DNA from: Kitasatospora sp. NBC_01246 | GTDB taxonomy: Bacteria; Actinomycetota; Actinomycetes; Streptomycetales; Streptomycetaceae | Reading direction: 5' to 3' | Assembly (NCBI RefSeq): GCF_036226505.1 | Contig: NZ_CP108484.1 | Span: 682,001-746,000, forward strand | Length of the DNA: 64,000 nucleotides | Part shown: piece by piece, positions 24,345 to 32,716 of the stretch | How positions within the stretch are numbered: the stretch's first letter is position 1 | Layout: each line of letters opens with the position of its first letter | Notes under the pieces: model-generated | The model's input: only the letters and a program-made list of their open reading frames with translations | The model's database searches: none | What the model was told of the DNA's origin: nothing | Translations under genes and position numbers: made by a program

Positions 24345-25664
24345 CTAGCCGTGCCGGGCCGCCCGGCGGCGGCGCAGGAGCACCAGGACACCGGTGCCCG
24401 CGGCGAGGGTGGCGACGCCGGCCCCGGTGATCAGCGCCTGGTGGTCACCGCCGCCCGTCTGGGCCAGGTTCCGCTCCACGGCGTCCGCCGTGGTCCTCGC
24501 CTGGACGACCGCCGCCGGCTGGATCCTCAGCGGCGCGATGGTCGGGTTGTCGATGGGCACCGGCAGCGGCAGCGGGCCGTCGCCCACCGGGTCGGCGGAC
24601 GCGGACGGCGCGGACAGCACGGGCGCCGGGGCGGAGGACGAGGTGGACGGCGTCGTGGGGGACGGCGTCGTGGGGCGGGCCGTCACCGCGGGAGTGGTGG
24701 CCGGCGGGGTGGTGACGGTCGGCACGGCGACGGTGGGTGTGGGCGAGGGCGCGTGGGTGGTGGCCGGGGCGGTGACGGTCGGCGTGGGCGTGGGCAAGGG
24801 CGTGTGGGTGGTGGCCGGGGCGGTGGGCGCCGCACTGCTGGGCGCCGGGGTGGCCGTCCGCGACGGCGTGACCGCGGGAGCGGTGGGCGGCGCGGTGACC
24901 GTGGGCGACGCCGTGGCGAGGCGCGACGCCGTCGCGGTGGGCGACGGCACCCGGGTGGGGGACGGCGTGGCGACCGTCGCCGGGGCCTTGATCCGGAATC
25001 CCGCGCACCCCACCCCGCAGGCACAGCCGTAACTGCCGCGGTCCACCGGCTGCCCGGTCGCGTCGTCGAGCTGCGAGGCGAAGAGCACCGGAGCCACGCC
25101 GGCCCTGCCGACCGGCGCCTGGGCGGAGAAGGAGACCCGGACCTTGAGGGCGAGGGACTTGCCCTTCCGGACCGCCACGAGCGCGTCGTCCGCGACGTTG
25201 TCGCCGTCCCTGCCGCCGAGCACCACCAGCACGCCGTCGTCCACGCCCTCGCTGCCCGGGGCCTGTGAGCCCCTGAGCCAGTCGGTGCGCCCCGGCAGCT
25301 GGTACTCGACCCTGAGGTCGGCCGTGCGGAGGTCACCGGTCACGTTCTTGAACTTCAGCAGCGGGAAGGCCACGAAGTCGTGCGCCGACGGGTTCGCGAT
25401 CGTGTAGCCGAACTCCTCTGCCGCACCGCCGACTTCGAAGTCCTTCGGGACACCGGACACCGACGGCTCCAGTCCTCGTTGCAGCGAGCCGTCGAGGCGC
25501 GGGGCGGAGGCCGACGGTCCTGCCGGGGAGGCGCTCGCCGAGGCCGCTCCGGGCGACGGCGTGCCGGGCGCTGCCGTATCGGCGGCGCCCGCTGTCGCGA
25601 GCGGGAGCGTGGAGAGGACGAGGGTGGTGGTACCGGCGAGGATCAGACTGCGGCGGGTGGACAA
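24345..25664 (-). CDS. Sortase-anchored (LAXTG) surface protein
   Basis: A 439-aa surface protein. It appears to start at TTG 25664, after AAGGTGA, with signal peptide MSTRRSLILAGTTTLVLSTL...TAGA-AD. Residues 50-220 form a beta domain (YTIANPSAHDFVAFPLLKFK; VRVSFSAQAPVG) ending in a cysteine cluster YGCACGVGCAGF. A Thr/Pro/Ala spacer of about 170 residues follows, then LAQTG at 400-404, a hydrophobic stretch and RRRRAARHG. LAXTG is the recognition motif of streptomycete class E sortases, so covalent linkage to the wall is expected. The ligand of the beta domain is unknown. No sortase gene is in this window. Confidence 0.85.
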   Translation of the reverse strand: MSTRRSLILAGTTTLVLSTLPLATAGAADTAAPGTPSPGAASASASPAGPSASAPRLDGSLQRGLEPSVSGVPKDFEVGGAAEEFGYTIANPSAHDFVAFPLLKFKNVTGDLRTADLRVEYQLPGRTDWLRGSQAPGSEGVDDGVLVVLGGRDGDNVADDALVAVRKGKSLALKVRVSFSAQAPVGRAGVAPVLFASQLDDATGQPVDRGSYGCACGVGCAGFRIKAPATVATPSPTRVPSPTATASRLATASPTVTAPPTAPAVTPSRTATPAPSSAAPTAPATTHTPLPTPTPTVTAPATTHAPSPTPTVAVPTVTTPPATTPAVTARPTTPSPTTPSTSSSAPAPVLSAPSASADPVGDGPLPLPVPIDNPTIAPLRIQPAAVVQARTTADAVERNLAQTGGGDHQALITGAGVATLAAGTGVLVLLRRRRAARHG

Positions 25665-25805
25665 GTGATCACCTTCTGGCGAGCGCGGAGGAACCTGACA
25701 CCGTGTCGATGTCTGCCGGTATGGAGACGGGGGCCGCGAACCCGTCCCGCGGGTATGCCGATCCGTTACCTCGCACCCGGCCCGGGTGCCTCCGCCCGCC
25801 GGTGA

Positions 25806-26186
25806 TCAGGCCTTGGACAGCCGGCCCGGGCGGGTGCGCGGCTGCGCGGTGTTCTCCTCGACCCAGGCGCGCAGCATGCTCAGCGGGACGGCAGCGCTGC
25901 GGCCCAGCTCGGTGAGCGCGTACTCCACGTGCAGCGGTACCGCCGGGTAGACGGTCCGGGTCAGCAGTGCGGCGTCCTCCAGCCGGCGCAGGGTCTGGGT
26001 GAGCACCTTGGGGCTGACCCCCTGGAGGCGCCGCTGCAGCTCGCCGAAGCGCTGCGGCCCCTGGCCGAGGGCCCCGATCGCCAGCGCCGACCACTTGTTC
26101 GCCAGCAGGTCGAGCATGGCCCGGCAGGGGCACTGCGCCGCGTAGACGTCATGCCGGTCGTGCTGTCCGGTCACGCATTCCGACAC
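25806..26186 (-). CDS. HxlR-family transcriptional regulator
   Basis: A 126-aa winged-helix regulator. It has the CPCRAMLDLLANKWSALAI N-terminal segment (redox- or ligand-sensing cysteines in many members), FGELQRRLQGVSPKVLTQTL recognition helix and LTELGRSAAVPL near the end. Start GTG 26186. It is divergent from a quinone-oxidoreductase-like gene at 26330, the usual partner of HxlR/QorR regulators, and the dyad at 26211-26225 is the probable shared operator. Confidence 0.9.
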   Translation of the reverse strand: MSECVTGQHDRHDVYAAQCPCRAMLDLLANKWSALAIGALGQGPQRFGELQRRLQGVSPKVLTQTLRRLEDAALLTRTVYPAVPLHVEYALTELGRSAAVPLSMLRAWVEENTAQPRTRPGRLSKA

Positions 26187-26210
26187 CCTGAACCACTCCT
26201 CACCAGGACA

Positions 26211-26225
26211 CTTCCCATCGGGAAG
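26211..26225. promoter_or_regulatory. Probable HxlR operator
   Basis: CTTCCC-ATC-GGGAAG is a perfect 6+3+6 dyad 25 bases before the HxlR start in the divergent promoter region, next to the AT-rich GTAACTATATG that could be a -10 element. Confidence 0.5.
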
Positions 26226-26329
26226 CAGTAGACCTTGCGGGTAACTATATGCCGCTGGATAGCGTCGAGGACATCAGCAGGGCGGGCCCACCGAGGGCCT
26301 CCCGCCGTTCTCTTCCTACGGAGTCGATC

Positions 26330-27298
26330 ATGTCCGTGAACTCGATGCGCGCGGTGACGCAGGACCGCTTCGGCGGCCCGGAGGTACTGAAGGTCGAGCG
26401 GGTGCCGCGCCCCGAACCGCTGCCGACGGAGGTACTGGTCCGGGTCCGGGCCGCCGGCGTCAACCCGGTGGACTGGAAGACCCGCGCCGGCGGCGGGATG
26501 GCCGGGGTGCTGGGCGAACCCCCCTTCGTCCTCGGCTGGGACGTGTCCGGCGTGGTGGAGGAGGTCGGCTTCGGGGTGAGCACGCTGCGGCCCGGCGACG
26601 AGGTCTACGGGATGCCGTGGTTCCCCCGGGCCGCCGGCGGCTACGCGGAGTTCGTCACCGCGCCGGCCCGCCAGTTCGCCCGCAAGCCCGCGACGCTGAG
26701 CCACGTCCAGGCCGCGGCCGTCCCGCTGGCGGCCCTCACCGCCTGGCAGGCCCTGGTGGACACCGCCGGGGTCCGGCCCGGTCAGCGGGTCCTGGTCCAC
26801 GCCGCCGCCGGCGGGGTCGGGCATTTCGCGGTGCAGATCGCCAAGCACCTGGGCGCCGAGGTGATCGGCACCGCCCGCGGCGGACGGCACGAGTGGCTGA
26901 CCAAGCTGGGAGCGGACCGGCTCGTCGACTACACCACCACCCGGTTCGAGGACGTCGTGACCGACGTCGACGTGGTCCTCGACCTGATCGGTGACGAGCA
27001 CGAGGGCACCAGCACGCGCTCGTTGCGGACGCTGCGCCCCGGCGGCCTGCTGGTCGCCGTCCCCTCCGGGGTCTCCGCCGAGCTGCACGCCGCCGCGGCG
27101 AAGCTCGGGGTCCGCAGCAGTGCCTTCCTGGTCGAGCCCGACGGCACGGGCCTGACCCTGCTCGCCGAACTCGTCGACGGCGGCGCGCTGGCCGTCGAGG
27201 TCGAGCAGGTCTTCGGCCTGGCGGAGGCCGCCCTGGCCCACGCCCACGGCGAGACCGGCCGCACCCGCGGCAAGCTCGTCCTGGACCTCAGCTCCTGA
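26330..27298 (+). CDS. NADP-dependent quinone-oxidoreductase-like dehydrogenase
   Basis: A 322-aa medium-chain dehydrogenase of the zinc-less quinone oxidoreductase type. It shows GVNPVDWKTRAGGG near 40, GWDVSGVVEEVG near 64 and the cofactor motif AAAGGVGHFAVQIAKHLGA near 158-176; zinc ligands are missing. ATG 26330 follows GGAGTC; an upstream in-frame ATG at 26249 lies in the regulatory region. It is probably repressed by the divergent HxlR and co-transcribed with the NIPSNAP gene 52 bases downstream. A role in removing reactive carbonyls or quinones is likely. Confidence 0.9.
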   Translation: MSVNSMRAVTQDRFGGPEVLKVERVPRPEPLPTEVLVRVRAAGVNPVDWKTRAGGGMAGVLGEPPFVLGWDVSGVVEEVGFGVSTLRPGDEVYGMPWFPRAAGGYAEFVTAPARQFARKPATLSHVQAAAVPLAALTAWQALVDTAGVRPGQRVLVHAAAGGVGHFAVQIAKHLGAEVIGTARGGRHEWLTKLGADRLVDYTTTRFEDVVTDVDVVLDLIGDEHEGTSTRSLRTLRPGGLLVAVPSGVSAELHAAAAKLGVRSSAFLVEPDGTGLTLLAELVDGGALAVEVEQVFGLAEAALAHAHGETGRTRGKLVLDLSS

Positions 27299-27350
27299 GC
27301 CGTCGCCGTTCCCGCCGTCCACCGACCCCCCTTTCCGAGGAGCACCCGCG

Positions 27351-27671
27351 ATGTTCTACGAGATCCGCCACTACGTCACCAAGCCCGGCCGACGGGAGGA
27401 GTGGCTGCGCTTCATGGAGCGGACCGTCATCCCCTTCCAGAGCTCGAAGGGCATGGTGATCACCGCGTCCTTCGTCGACGAGGAGCACCCCGACGGCTAC
27501 GTCTGGATCCGCCGCTTCGAGGACGAGGCGCACCGCGTCGAGGCGTACGCGGCCGTCTACGAGAGCGACCGCTGGGTCGCCGAACTCGGCCCGGCCGTGG
27601 CCGACCTGCTGTTCCTCGACAAGTCCGTGGTCACCCGGGTCGTGCCGACGCCCCGGTCGCTGCTGCGCTGA
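27351..27671 (+). CDS. NIPSNAP-family small protein
   Basis: A 106-aa alpha+beta ferredoxin-like protein of the dimeric NIPSNAP type: YEIRHYVTKPGRREEWLRFM, SFVDEEHPDGYVWIRRFEDE, then the YESDRW segment. Function in bacteria is poorly known; members often accompany oxidoreductases, as here. ATG follows GAGGAG. A bidirectional hairpin follows the stop. Confidence 0.85.
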   Translation: MFYEIRHYVTKPGRREEWLRFMERTVIPFQSSKGMVITASFVDEEHPDGYVWIRRFEDEAHRVEAYAAVYESDRWVAELGPAVADLLFLDKSVVTRVVPTPRSLLR

Positions 27672-27676
27672 CGGAT

Positions 27677-27711
27677 GTCCCCCGGGCGTGCTGCCCGAAC
27701 GCCCGGGGGAC
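27677..27711. terminator. Bidirectional terminator, 13-bp stem
   Basis: GTCCCCCGGGCGT (27677-27689) and its exact complement (27699-27711) flank a 9-nt loop in the 42-base gap between two convergent genes. Confidence 0.9.
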
Positions 27712-27713
27712 GG

Positions 27714-29459
27714 TCACAGCTGGAACGCCACCTTGCCGTTGCACGCGGCGTCCGCGCCGCACGACTGGGGGTAGAGGCGGAACAGGTCCTCGGCGGCCCC
27801 GGTGCCCGCGGCGCCGACGAGCTGACCGGACTGGCGCTGCTGGAGGCCCGTCCCGCCGCCGGGCAGGCTCACCGTCTGCCAGACCTGGCCGGGGCCGCTG
27901 CCGCACGGGTGCTGCACGACCTGCGCGGCGGCGCCACCGGTCGAGTCGAGGCAGCCGCCGTTCCCGGCACTGATCACGGAGTACCCGGTGCCCGACGGCT
28001 GGGGCCGCAGGTACCAGCTCTGGGTGTTCCCGGCGGCACAGGCGTCGCGGTACGGCAGTTCTTCGTCGACCGTGTCGACGTCCTCGGCGTCCACGCAGCT
28101 GTTCAGTGCCGGCAGCCGCAGCCGCACCACCCGGTCCCCCGGCGCGGGGGCCGGGTCGTCGGCGTCGGTGTAGACCCCGGCCGACAGGCCGCCGCCCGTG
28201 CCCTTCGGCGCCTTCGACGCCGTGGACTTCGCGGCCGGCGCGGAGGCCTGGGCGGTGGCGCTCGTCCGGCCCGCCGCGGACGGGGTGCCGGCGGTAGCGG
28301 GACCGGGAAGCGGGGAGGCCGGGGTCGGCGTCGGGCCGGCCGGCGTCTGAGTCGGGGCGGAGTCGGCGGTCGGCGGTGCCTCGGCGGAGGCGGTGCCGAG
28401 CGGGGCGGCCGCCCCGATCCGCGCCTGCGGCGGCGAGGACGCGCCCGGCCGGGAGCCGGCCGGGCCGGAGCCGGTGGCGATGGTGACCAGCACCGCGGTC
28501 GCCGCGACCCCGGCCACCGCCGCACCGATCGCCGCCTTCGCCCCGACCCCGACCCCGTGCCCGGCCCCGTGCCCGACGGCGGCCAGGGTGCCGCCGCCGG
28601 CGCCCAGCGGGTGACCGCCGTCCCACAGGACGAAGAGGCCGAGCCCCACCGCCCGCAGGCGCCCGTTGACGTCCCGCATCTCGGCCAGGCACGAGCGGCA
28701 GTCGGCGCACTCGTCGAGATGGCGGGCCAACCTCTTGGTGGTCCGCTTCGACGGGCGCTGGGCCAGGCCCGCGATCTCCTGGGAGTGCGCCGCGCAGTCG
28801 GGGGACGCGGCGCGGCGGACGTGCGCCACCAGGTAGGCCTCCCGCAGCCCCTCACGGGCGCGGAAGGCCAGCGAGGAGACGCCACTGGGGGTGAGACCGA
28901 GCAGCGGTGCGATCTCCTCCGGCGGCCGCTGTTCGATGACGGTGTGCCAGAGCACCGTGCGCCAGCGCTCCGGCAGCGACCGGTACGCCTCGGCGACCAA
29001 CTGCCGCTCGGCGGTGGCCGCGAAGAGCTCGTCGGGCGAGAGCACCTGCTCCTGCCGATCGGCCCAGTCGCCGAAGTCCGAGGTGAGCAGGGTGCGGCGG
29101 TCGGCCGTCGACCAGGCCATCGCCGTGTTGCGGACCACGGCCAGCAGGTACGGGCGCCAGTTCTCGTCCGGCCCCGCCCCCGTCCGCACCGCCGCGAGGG
29201 TCCGGGCGAAGGCCTCGCTCGCCAGGTCCTCCGCGCTCTCGGCGCGGCCGGTGACGATCCGCGCGTAGTGCAGGGCAGCCCGGTGGTGGCGCTCGTAGAG
29301 TTCCGCGACCACCCGGTCGTCGCCGCCCCGCAGCCGCGCCGTCAGCCGGGCGTCGCTCTCGGCGGCCGGGTCGTCCGCGCCGGGCTTTCCCGCTGTGCCG
29401 GGTTCGGACGTCGGCGGCTGGTCCGCGAGTGCGGCGAGCGGGCGTGAGCGGCGTGGCAT
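27714..29459 (-). CDS. ECF sigma factor fused to zinc finger, membrane helix and ricin-type lectin domain
   Basis: A 581-aa single-chain transcription regulator. Sigma region 2 is about 50-120 (AELYERHHRAALHYARIVTG; EDLASEAFARTLAA; RPYLLAVVRNTAM). Region 4 is about 150-210 (SLPERWRTVLWHTVIEQRPP; IAPLLGLTPSGVSSLAFRAR). A zf-HC2 motif HLDECADCRSC is at 248-257, a membrane helix about 305-328, a Pro/Ser/Ala spacer, then a beta-trefoil (450-581) with SCVDAEDVD, SWYLRP and GCLDSTGG. ECF groups with fused zinc finger, helix and carbohydrate-binding domains are known in actinobacteria; the anti-sigma function is built in. It probably senses a wall or substrate glycan. Direct repeats lie upstream (29765-29879). 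Confidence 0.88.
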   Translation of the reverse strand: MPRRSRPLAALADQPPTSEPGTAGKPGADDPAAESDARLTARLRGGDDRVVAELYERHHRAALHYARIVTGRAESAEDLASEAFARTLAAVRTGAGPDENWRPYLLAVVRNTAMAWSTADRRTLLTSDFGDWADRQEQVLSPDELFAATAERQLVAEAYRSLPERWRTVLWHTVIEQRPPEEIAPLLGLTPSGVSSLAFRAREGLREAYLVAHVRRAASPDCAAHSQEIAGLAQRPSKRTTKRLARHLDECADCRSCLAEMRDVNGRLRAVGLGLFVLWDGGHPLGAGGGTLAAVGHGAGHGVGVGAKAAIGAAVAGVAATAVLVTIATGSGPAGSRPGASSPPQARIGAAAPLGTASAEAPPTADSAPTQTPAGPTPTPASPLPGPATAGTPSAAGRTSATAQASAPAAKSTASKAPKGTGGGLSAGVYTDADDPAPAPGDRVVRLRLPALNSCVDAEDVDTVDEELPYRDACAAGNTQSWYLRPQPSGTGYSVISAGNGGCLDSTGGAAAQVVQHPCGSGPGQVWQTVSLPGGGTGLQQRQSGQLVGAAGTGAAEDLFRLYPQSCGADAACNGKVAFQL

Positions 29460-29892
29460 GAGGGTCCCTTCGGGGTGAGCACGGCAGTTCCCGGCGCCGG
29501 GGAGGGGCGGCCCCCGGGGCCTGTCTCGCTCCCGGTCGGCCGCCGGGACGCGGCGACCGAGCGGGTGCGTGCGAAGTCGGTTACGGAGTCGGATCGGTCA
29601 TGGGCGCGCGTCTGCGCCGGCGGGTACCGCGCGCGACAGTGGACCCGCCCACGGGGGCTCGGCACAGCGCGCCGCAGTCGAAGCAGTAGCCCAAGGGCGA
29701 GGGCCGGTGGGCCGCCGAAGCCCCGGGCGAGAGCGTCCGCGATCACCGGACAGCCCAAAGCGGAATCGTATACCTGACGCTCCTTCGGAGCCACAACACC
29801 CAACCAGGGGGGTCAAACTACCGAAAGGTCGAGAGAAATCGTATACCTGATACCTCTTCGGAACTACGCCACCCACCCCCGGCGGACCTATG
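29460..29892. other. 433-base region upstream of the ECF sigma gene
   Basis: I see no supported gene. It carries a 42-bp imperfect direct repeat at 29765-29806 and 29838-29879 and is AT-richer around them than the flanks, so regulatory function is likely. Confidence 0.5.
29765..29879. repeat. Imperfect 42-bp direct repeats
   Basis: Copies 29765-29806 and 29838-29879, 73 bases apart. Both begin AATCGTATACCTGA, share TTCGGA at the same offset and end in CACCC-rich sequence; about 30 of 42 positions match. GTATAC is itself palindromic. On the minus strand they face the ECF sigma gene and could be tandem promoters or operators. Confidence 0.7.
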
Positions 29893-30993
29893 TCACCGCG
29901 CATCCGTGGCGGTGGGGCTGCCCGCCGGAGGCTCCGGAGTCGACGAGGGCGTGCCGACCGGACCGGGCGGGGCCGACGACGGTACCACCACCGGCGGCAC
30001 GGACGGGCTCGCCGGCCCCGGGGCGGTCGGCAGCGTGGGCGGCGGCTCCGAGGCCGGCCGGCGCGTCCCGCTGGGAGTCGGCCCGGGCGTGGTCCGGCCC
30101 GCCCGGGGCTCGGCCGGGCCACCGGACGCCGGACCGCCGGACGCGGAGCCGGTGGGTGCCCCGGGCCTGGACGCCTGCGGCCCCGTGGCCACCGGGGCCG
30201 CGGAGGCCTGCCCGGTCGCGGACGCCTTCGGGCTGCCGGGCCCGGTCGGCCCCGCACCCGCGAGCCCCTTCGTCGGCCCCGCCGTACCGCGCCCCGCCGT
30301 CCCGCTCTCCCCCGTGCCGCCGCCCGCCGTGCTCCTAGCCGCAGGAACGGCCGGATGCGCCGTCGGGCCGGGCGAGGCCTCCGAGGTGGTGGCACCGGGC
30401 ACCGAGGCCGTACCCGGCCCGGGTGCCTCCTGGCCCTCCTGCTGGATGGCCACGGTACCGCCGACCAGGGCGGCGGCCGAGAGCGCCAGGCTCCACCACA
30501 GGACGCGGCGCGAGCGCCGGCCCGGGCCGGCGACCGGGGCCGGCGACAAGGCCGGCCGTTCGGCGCGGGCCACGGTGCGGACTCGTTCGAGGACGACCGT
30601 GGGTTCGTCGTCGCCCCCGTACGTCGCCCCCGGCTGCGGCGGGCGACCCCCGACGGAACAGGAGGGACAGGACGGTGCAGGTGCCCCGGGCGGCGGGGAG
30701 GACGGCCCGTCCGGGCCGCCCTGCCGGGCGGCCAGGTACCGGCAGGTCCGGACCGCGACGGCGACGGCGCGGGCGCGGCGGACGTCCGCGGAGTCGTCCT
30801 GGGGAACGGTCCCGGCGGCGGCCGCCGAGGACGGCAGCTCCCGCTGTCCGGCGGCCCGCACCACGGCCCGCAGGATCTCCCGCCGGCACTCCTCGGGCAG
30901 TGACGGCAGCGCGTCCGCGGCCGCCCGTTCACCTGGCCGGGGCAGCCGGTCGTGGGGCTCGAAGGCGGTCCAGGGCGCTGAGGGCTCTCTCAC
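29893..30993 (-). CDS. Single-pass membrane protein with long proline-rich extracellular part
   Basis: A 366-aa protein not assigned to a family. Residues 1-165 are probably cytoplasmic: a helical region (LPEECRREILRAVVRAAG; RARAVAVAVRTCRYLAARQ), a CPSC pair and VVLERVRTVARAER. One membrane helix (VLWWSLALSAAALVGGTVAI) lies near 163-182, and about 180 residues of Pro/Ala/Ser/Thr/Gly repeat follow to the end. The cytoplasmic part has a faint likeness to anti-sigma or sigma-adjacent proteins. It is upstream of and co-oriented with the ECF sigma-lectin gene, 433 bases away. Start ATG or alternative at 30993. Confidence 0.65.
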   Translation of the reverse strand: MREPSAPWTAFEPHDRLPRPGERAAADALPSLPEECRREILRAVVRAAGQRELPSSAAAAGTVPQDDSADVRRARAVAVAVRTCRYLAARQGGPDGPSSPPPGAPAPSCPSCSVGGRPPQPGATYGGDDEPTVVLERVRTVARAERPALSPAPVAGPGRRSRRVLWWSLALSAAALVGGTVAIQQEGQEAPGPGTASVPGATTSEASPGPTAHPAVPAARSTAGGGTGESGTAGRGTAGPTKGLAGAGPTGPGSPKASATGQASAAPVATGPQASRPGAPTGSASGGPASGGPAEPRAGRTTPGPTPSGTRRPASEPPPTLPTAPGPASPSVPPVVVPSSAPPGPVGTPSSTPEPPAGSPTATDAR

Positions 30994-31489
30994 TGTTCTC
31001 CTTGCGTGCGGCTCGGCAGGCGACCGTCCACCTGCGCCGGTCGTGAGGGGTGGAGCGCCGTCGCCCCCGACCGTCCCGCGGGTTTACCCAAGCGTTACCG
31101 CCGGCTTTCGGACCGGGCGACCGGGCGCGACCGGTCCGGATCCGGGCTCGCCCGGTGAACCCCCAGCTGGGCCGCGGGGCTTGCCACCCGGCTGCCCGTC
31201 CCGTCCGCCCCGCCACCGGTCGCACGTCACAAGCTGGTCTCGACCCCGCCGCACCCTTGACGTGGTTTCCGAAACAGAGGTGTCATATCCCCATCGCGTT
31301 CGGAAGTGTTTGTTTCTGGCAGTCTACGTTCGATTGACTGGCCAAGGCGGGGCTTCCGGCCTCAAACCACCACCCGGTCGGCGCACCGCCGCACTCCACC
31401 GCTCGCATTCCACCAGCAAGTGCACCACTGCCCGACTCCCTCGCACCCGTTCCGTCCCTGCGGCTGGTGCGCCCTCGAAGGAGCCCCCC
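30994..31489. other. 496-base region upstream of the sugar ABC operon
   Basis: No gene supported. The stretch near the binding-protein gene (31255-31345) is AT-rich, contains the operator-like motifs at 31307-31338, and is the likely promoter and control region. Confidence 0.55.
31307..31338 (+). promoter_or_regulatory. DeoR-type operator candidates before the ABC operon
   Basis: TGTTTGTTTCTGG (31307-31319) and TACGTTCGATTGAC (31325-31338) are two T-rich half-site-like elements about 18 bases apart. The second shares CGTTCGATTG with 2448-2461 and resembles the motif before galT; the first matches the motif before the GH43 gene. Two DeoR genes lie in the same region. Confidence 0.5.
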
Positions 31490-32533
31490 ATGTTCCGTCC
31501 CACCAGCCGCGCCGCCGCCGCAGCCGGCCTTCTCCTCACCCTGGGCCTGGCCACCGCCTGTTCGACCGGTCAGGAGTCCGTGAAGTCGGGCGACGCCTCG
31601 GTGGCGCCGGTCTCCGGGAAGATCTCGATCACCTACCTGCAGAAGCAGGGCGACCAGGAGTACTTCGTCGGGGAGGCGGCGGGCGCGAAGGCGAAGGCCG
31701 CGGAGCTGGGGGTCGACCTGAAGGTCGTCAATCTCGGCAACGACGCGAACAAGACCATCAGCGAGGTGCAGTCCGCGGTCGCGCAGAAGACCAATGGTGT
31801 GATCATCGTGGTGCCGGACCCGGCGGTGGGGCCGCAGGTCGTGCAGACCGCGCGGGACGCCAAGGTGGCGCTGCTGACCTCGGACGACCAGATCTGCGCC
31901 AGCGGTCCGGACCCGGCGGCGTGCTCGAAGGACGACCTGGTGTCGCGGATCGGGTTCTCCGGGCTGCAGATGGGCGGCGAGGTCGGCAAGCGGGCCGGTG
32001 AGGAGTTCAAGAAGGCCGGGTGGAACCCGGCGGAGACCCGGGTGATCTCGGCGTGGAAGCAGGACGTGACGGTCTGTGGTGACCGGGTGAAGGGCGCGAA
32101 GGAGGCGTTCGCGGCCGCGGTGCCGGGGGTGCAGAACATCGACGTGGCGACGGACAACACGCCGACGGGCGCGCAGGACAAGATCGCGGCGACGGTGACG
32201 GCCAACCCGGGTGTGAAGAACTGGGTGCTGTGGGGCTGCAACGACGAGAACGTGCAGGGCGGGGTGACGGCGCTGCAGAACGCGGGCGTCTCCGCGGACC
32301 ACGTGGTCGGGGTGGGTCTGGGCGCGTACCTGGCGTGCAAGGACTGGAGCGGCGGCAAGCCGACCGGGATGAAGGCCGCGCTGTTCATCAACGGCAAGGA
32401 CGTCGGCGCGCTGGCCGTGCAGACCATGTACGACAAGCTCAAGAACAGCAAGGACTTCCCGAAGGAGGCCTTCGCGCCCACCACCATGGTCGACGCCACG
32501 ACCTGGCAGAGCGCCGGAGTCACCTGCAGCTGA
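31490..32533 (+). CDS. Sugar ABC transporter substrate-binding lipoprotein (arabinose/galactose type)
   Basis: A 347-aa periplasmic-binding fold lipoprotein, signal with lipobox LATAC (Cys24). The body fits class B sugar-binding proteins: ISITYLQKQGDQEYF, NGVIIVVPDPAVGPQVVQTA, VALLTSDDQI and WGCNDENVQGGVTAL. The PDP.xG..(V/I)V..A and DDQ segments are close to AraF-type L-arabinose binders, which also bind galactose. ATG 31490 follows GAAGGAG. A strong hairpin after the gene fits the usual excess of binding protein over transporter. With galTEK nearby, galactose is a likely ligand; this is inference. Confidence 0.88.
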   Translation: MFRPTSRAAAAAGLLLTLGLATACSTGQESVKSGDASVAPVSGKISITYLQKQGDQEYFVGEAAGAKAKAAELGVDLKVVNLGNDANKTISEVQSAVAQKTNGVIIVVPDPAVGPQVVQTARDAKVALLTSDDQICASGPDPAACSKDDLVSRIGFSGLQMGGEVGKRAGEEFKKAGWNPAETRVISAWKQDVTVCGDRVKGAKEAFAAAVPGVQNIDVATDNTPTGAQDKIAATVTANPGVKNWVLWGCNDENVQGGVTALQNAGVSADHVVGVGLGAYLACKDWSGGKPTGMKAALFINGKDVGALAVQTMYDKLKNSKDFPKEAFAPTTMVDATTWQSAGVTCS

Positions 32534-32565
32534 CCCCGTTCGGGCCGCGTCCCCCGGCCTGCCAC

Positions 32566-32610
32566 GGCGTTCCCCGGCCCGGCTCCTGCACCGCCGGGCC
32601 GGGGAACGCC
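32566..32610 (+). terminator. 15-bp hairpin between binding-protein and ATPase genes
   Basis: Arms 32566-32580 (GGCGTTCCCCGGCCC) and 32596-32610 are perfect with a 15-nt loop. Such hairpins commonly stabilise the upstream message and lower downstream expression in ABC operons. Confidence 0.75.
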
Positions 32611-32716
32611 CCGCCGGCCGGACCGCCCGAAGCTCCTCCCCACCCGGTCCGCCACCGACCGCGTCCCACCGGCCGCGGACCTTCCCGACCTCCCGCACGA
32701 CCTCAAGGTGACCCCG

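Noticed and set aside
29342..29803. Minus-strand frame beginning MGVVAPKERQVYD from the upstream repeat
   Set aside because: Both repeat copies give similar short peptides (VPKxxQVYD), but the frame overlaps the ECF start region, has no ribosome site and turns into low-complexity sequence.
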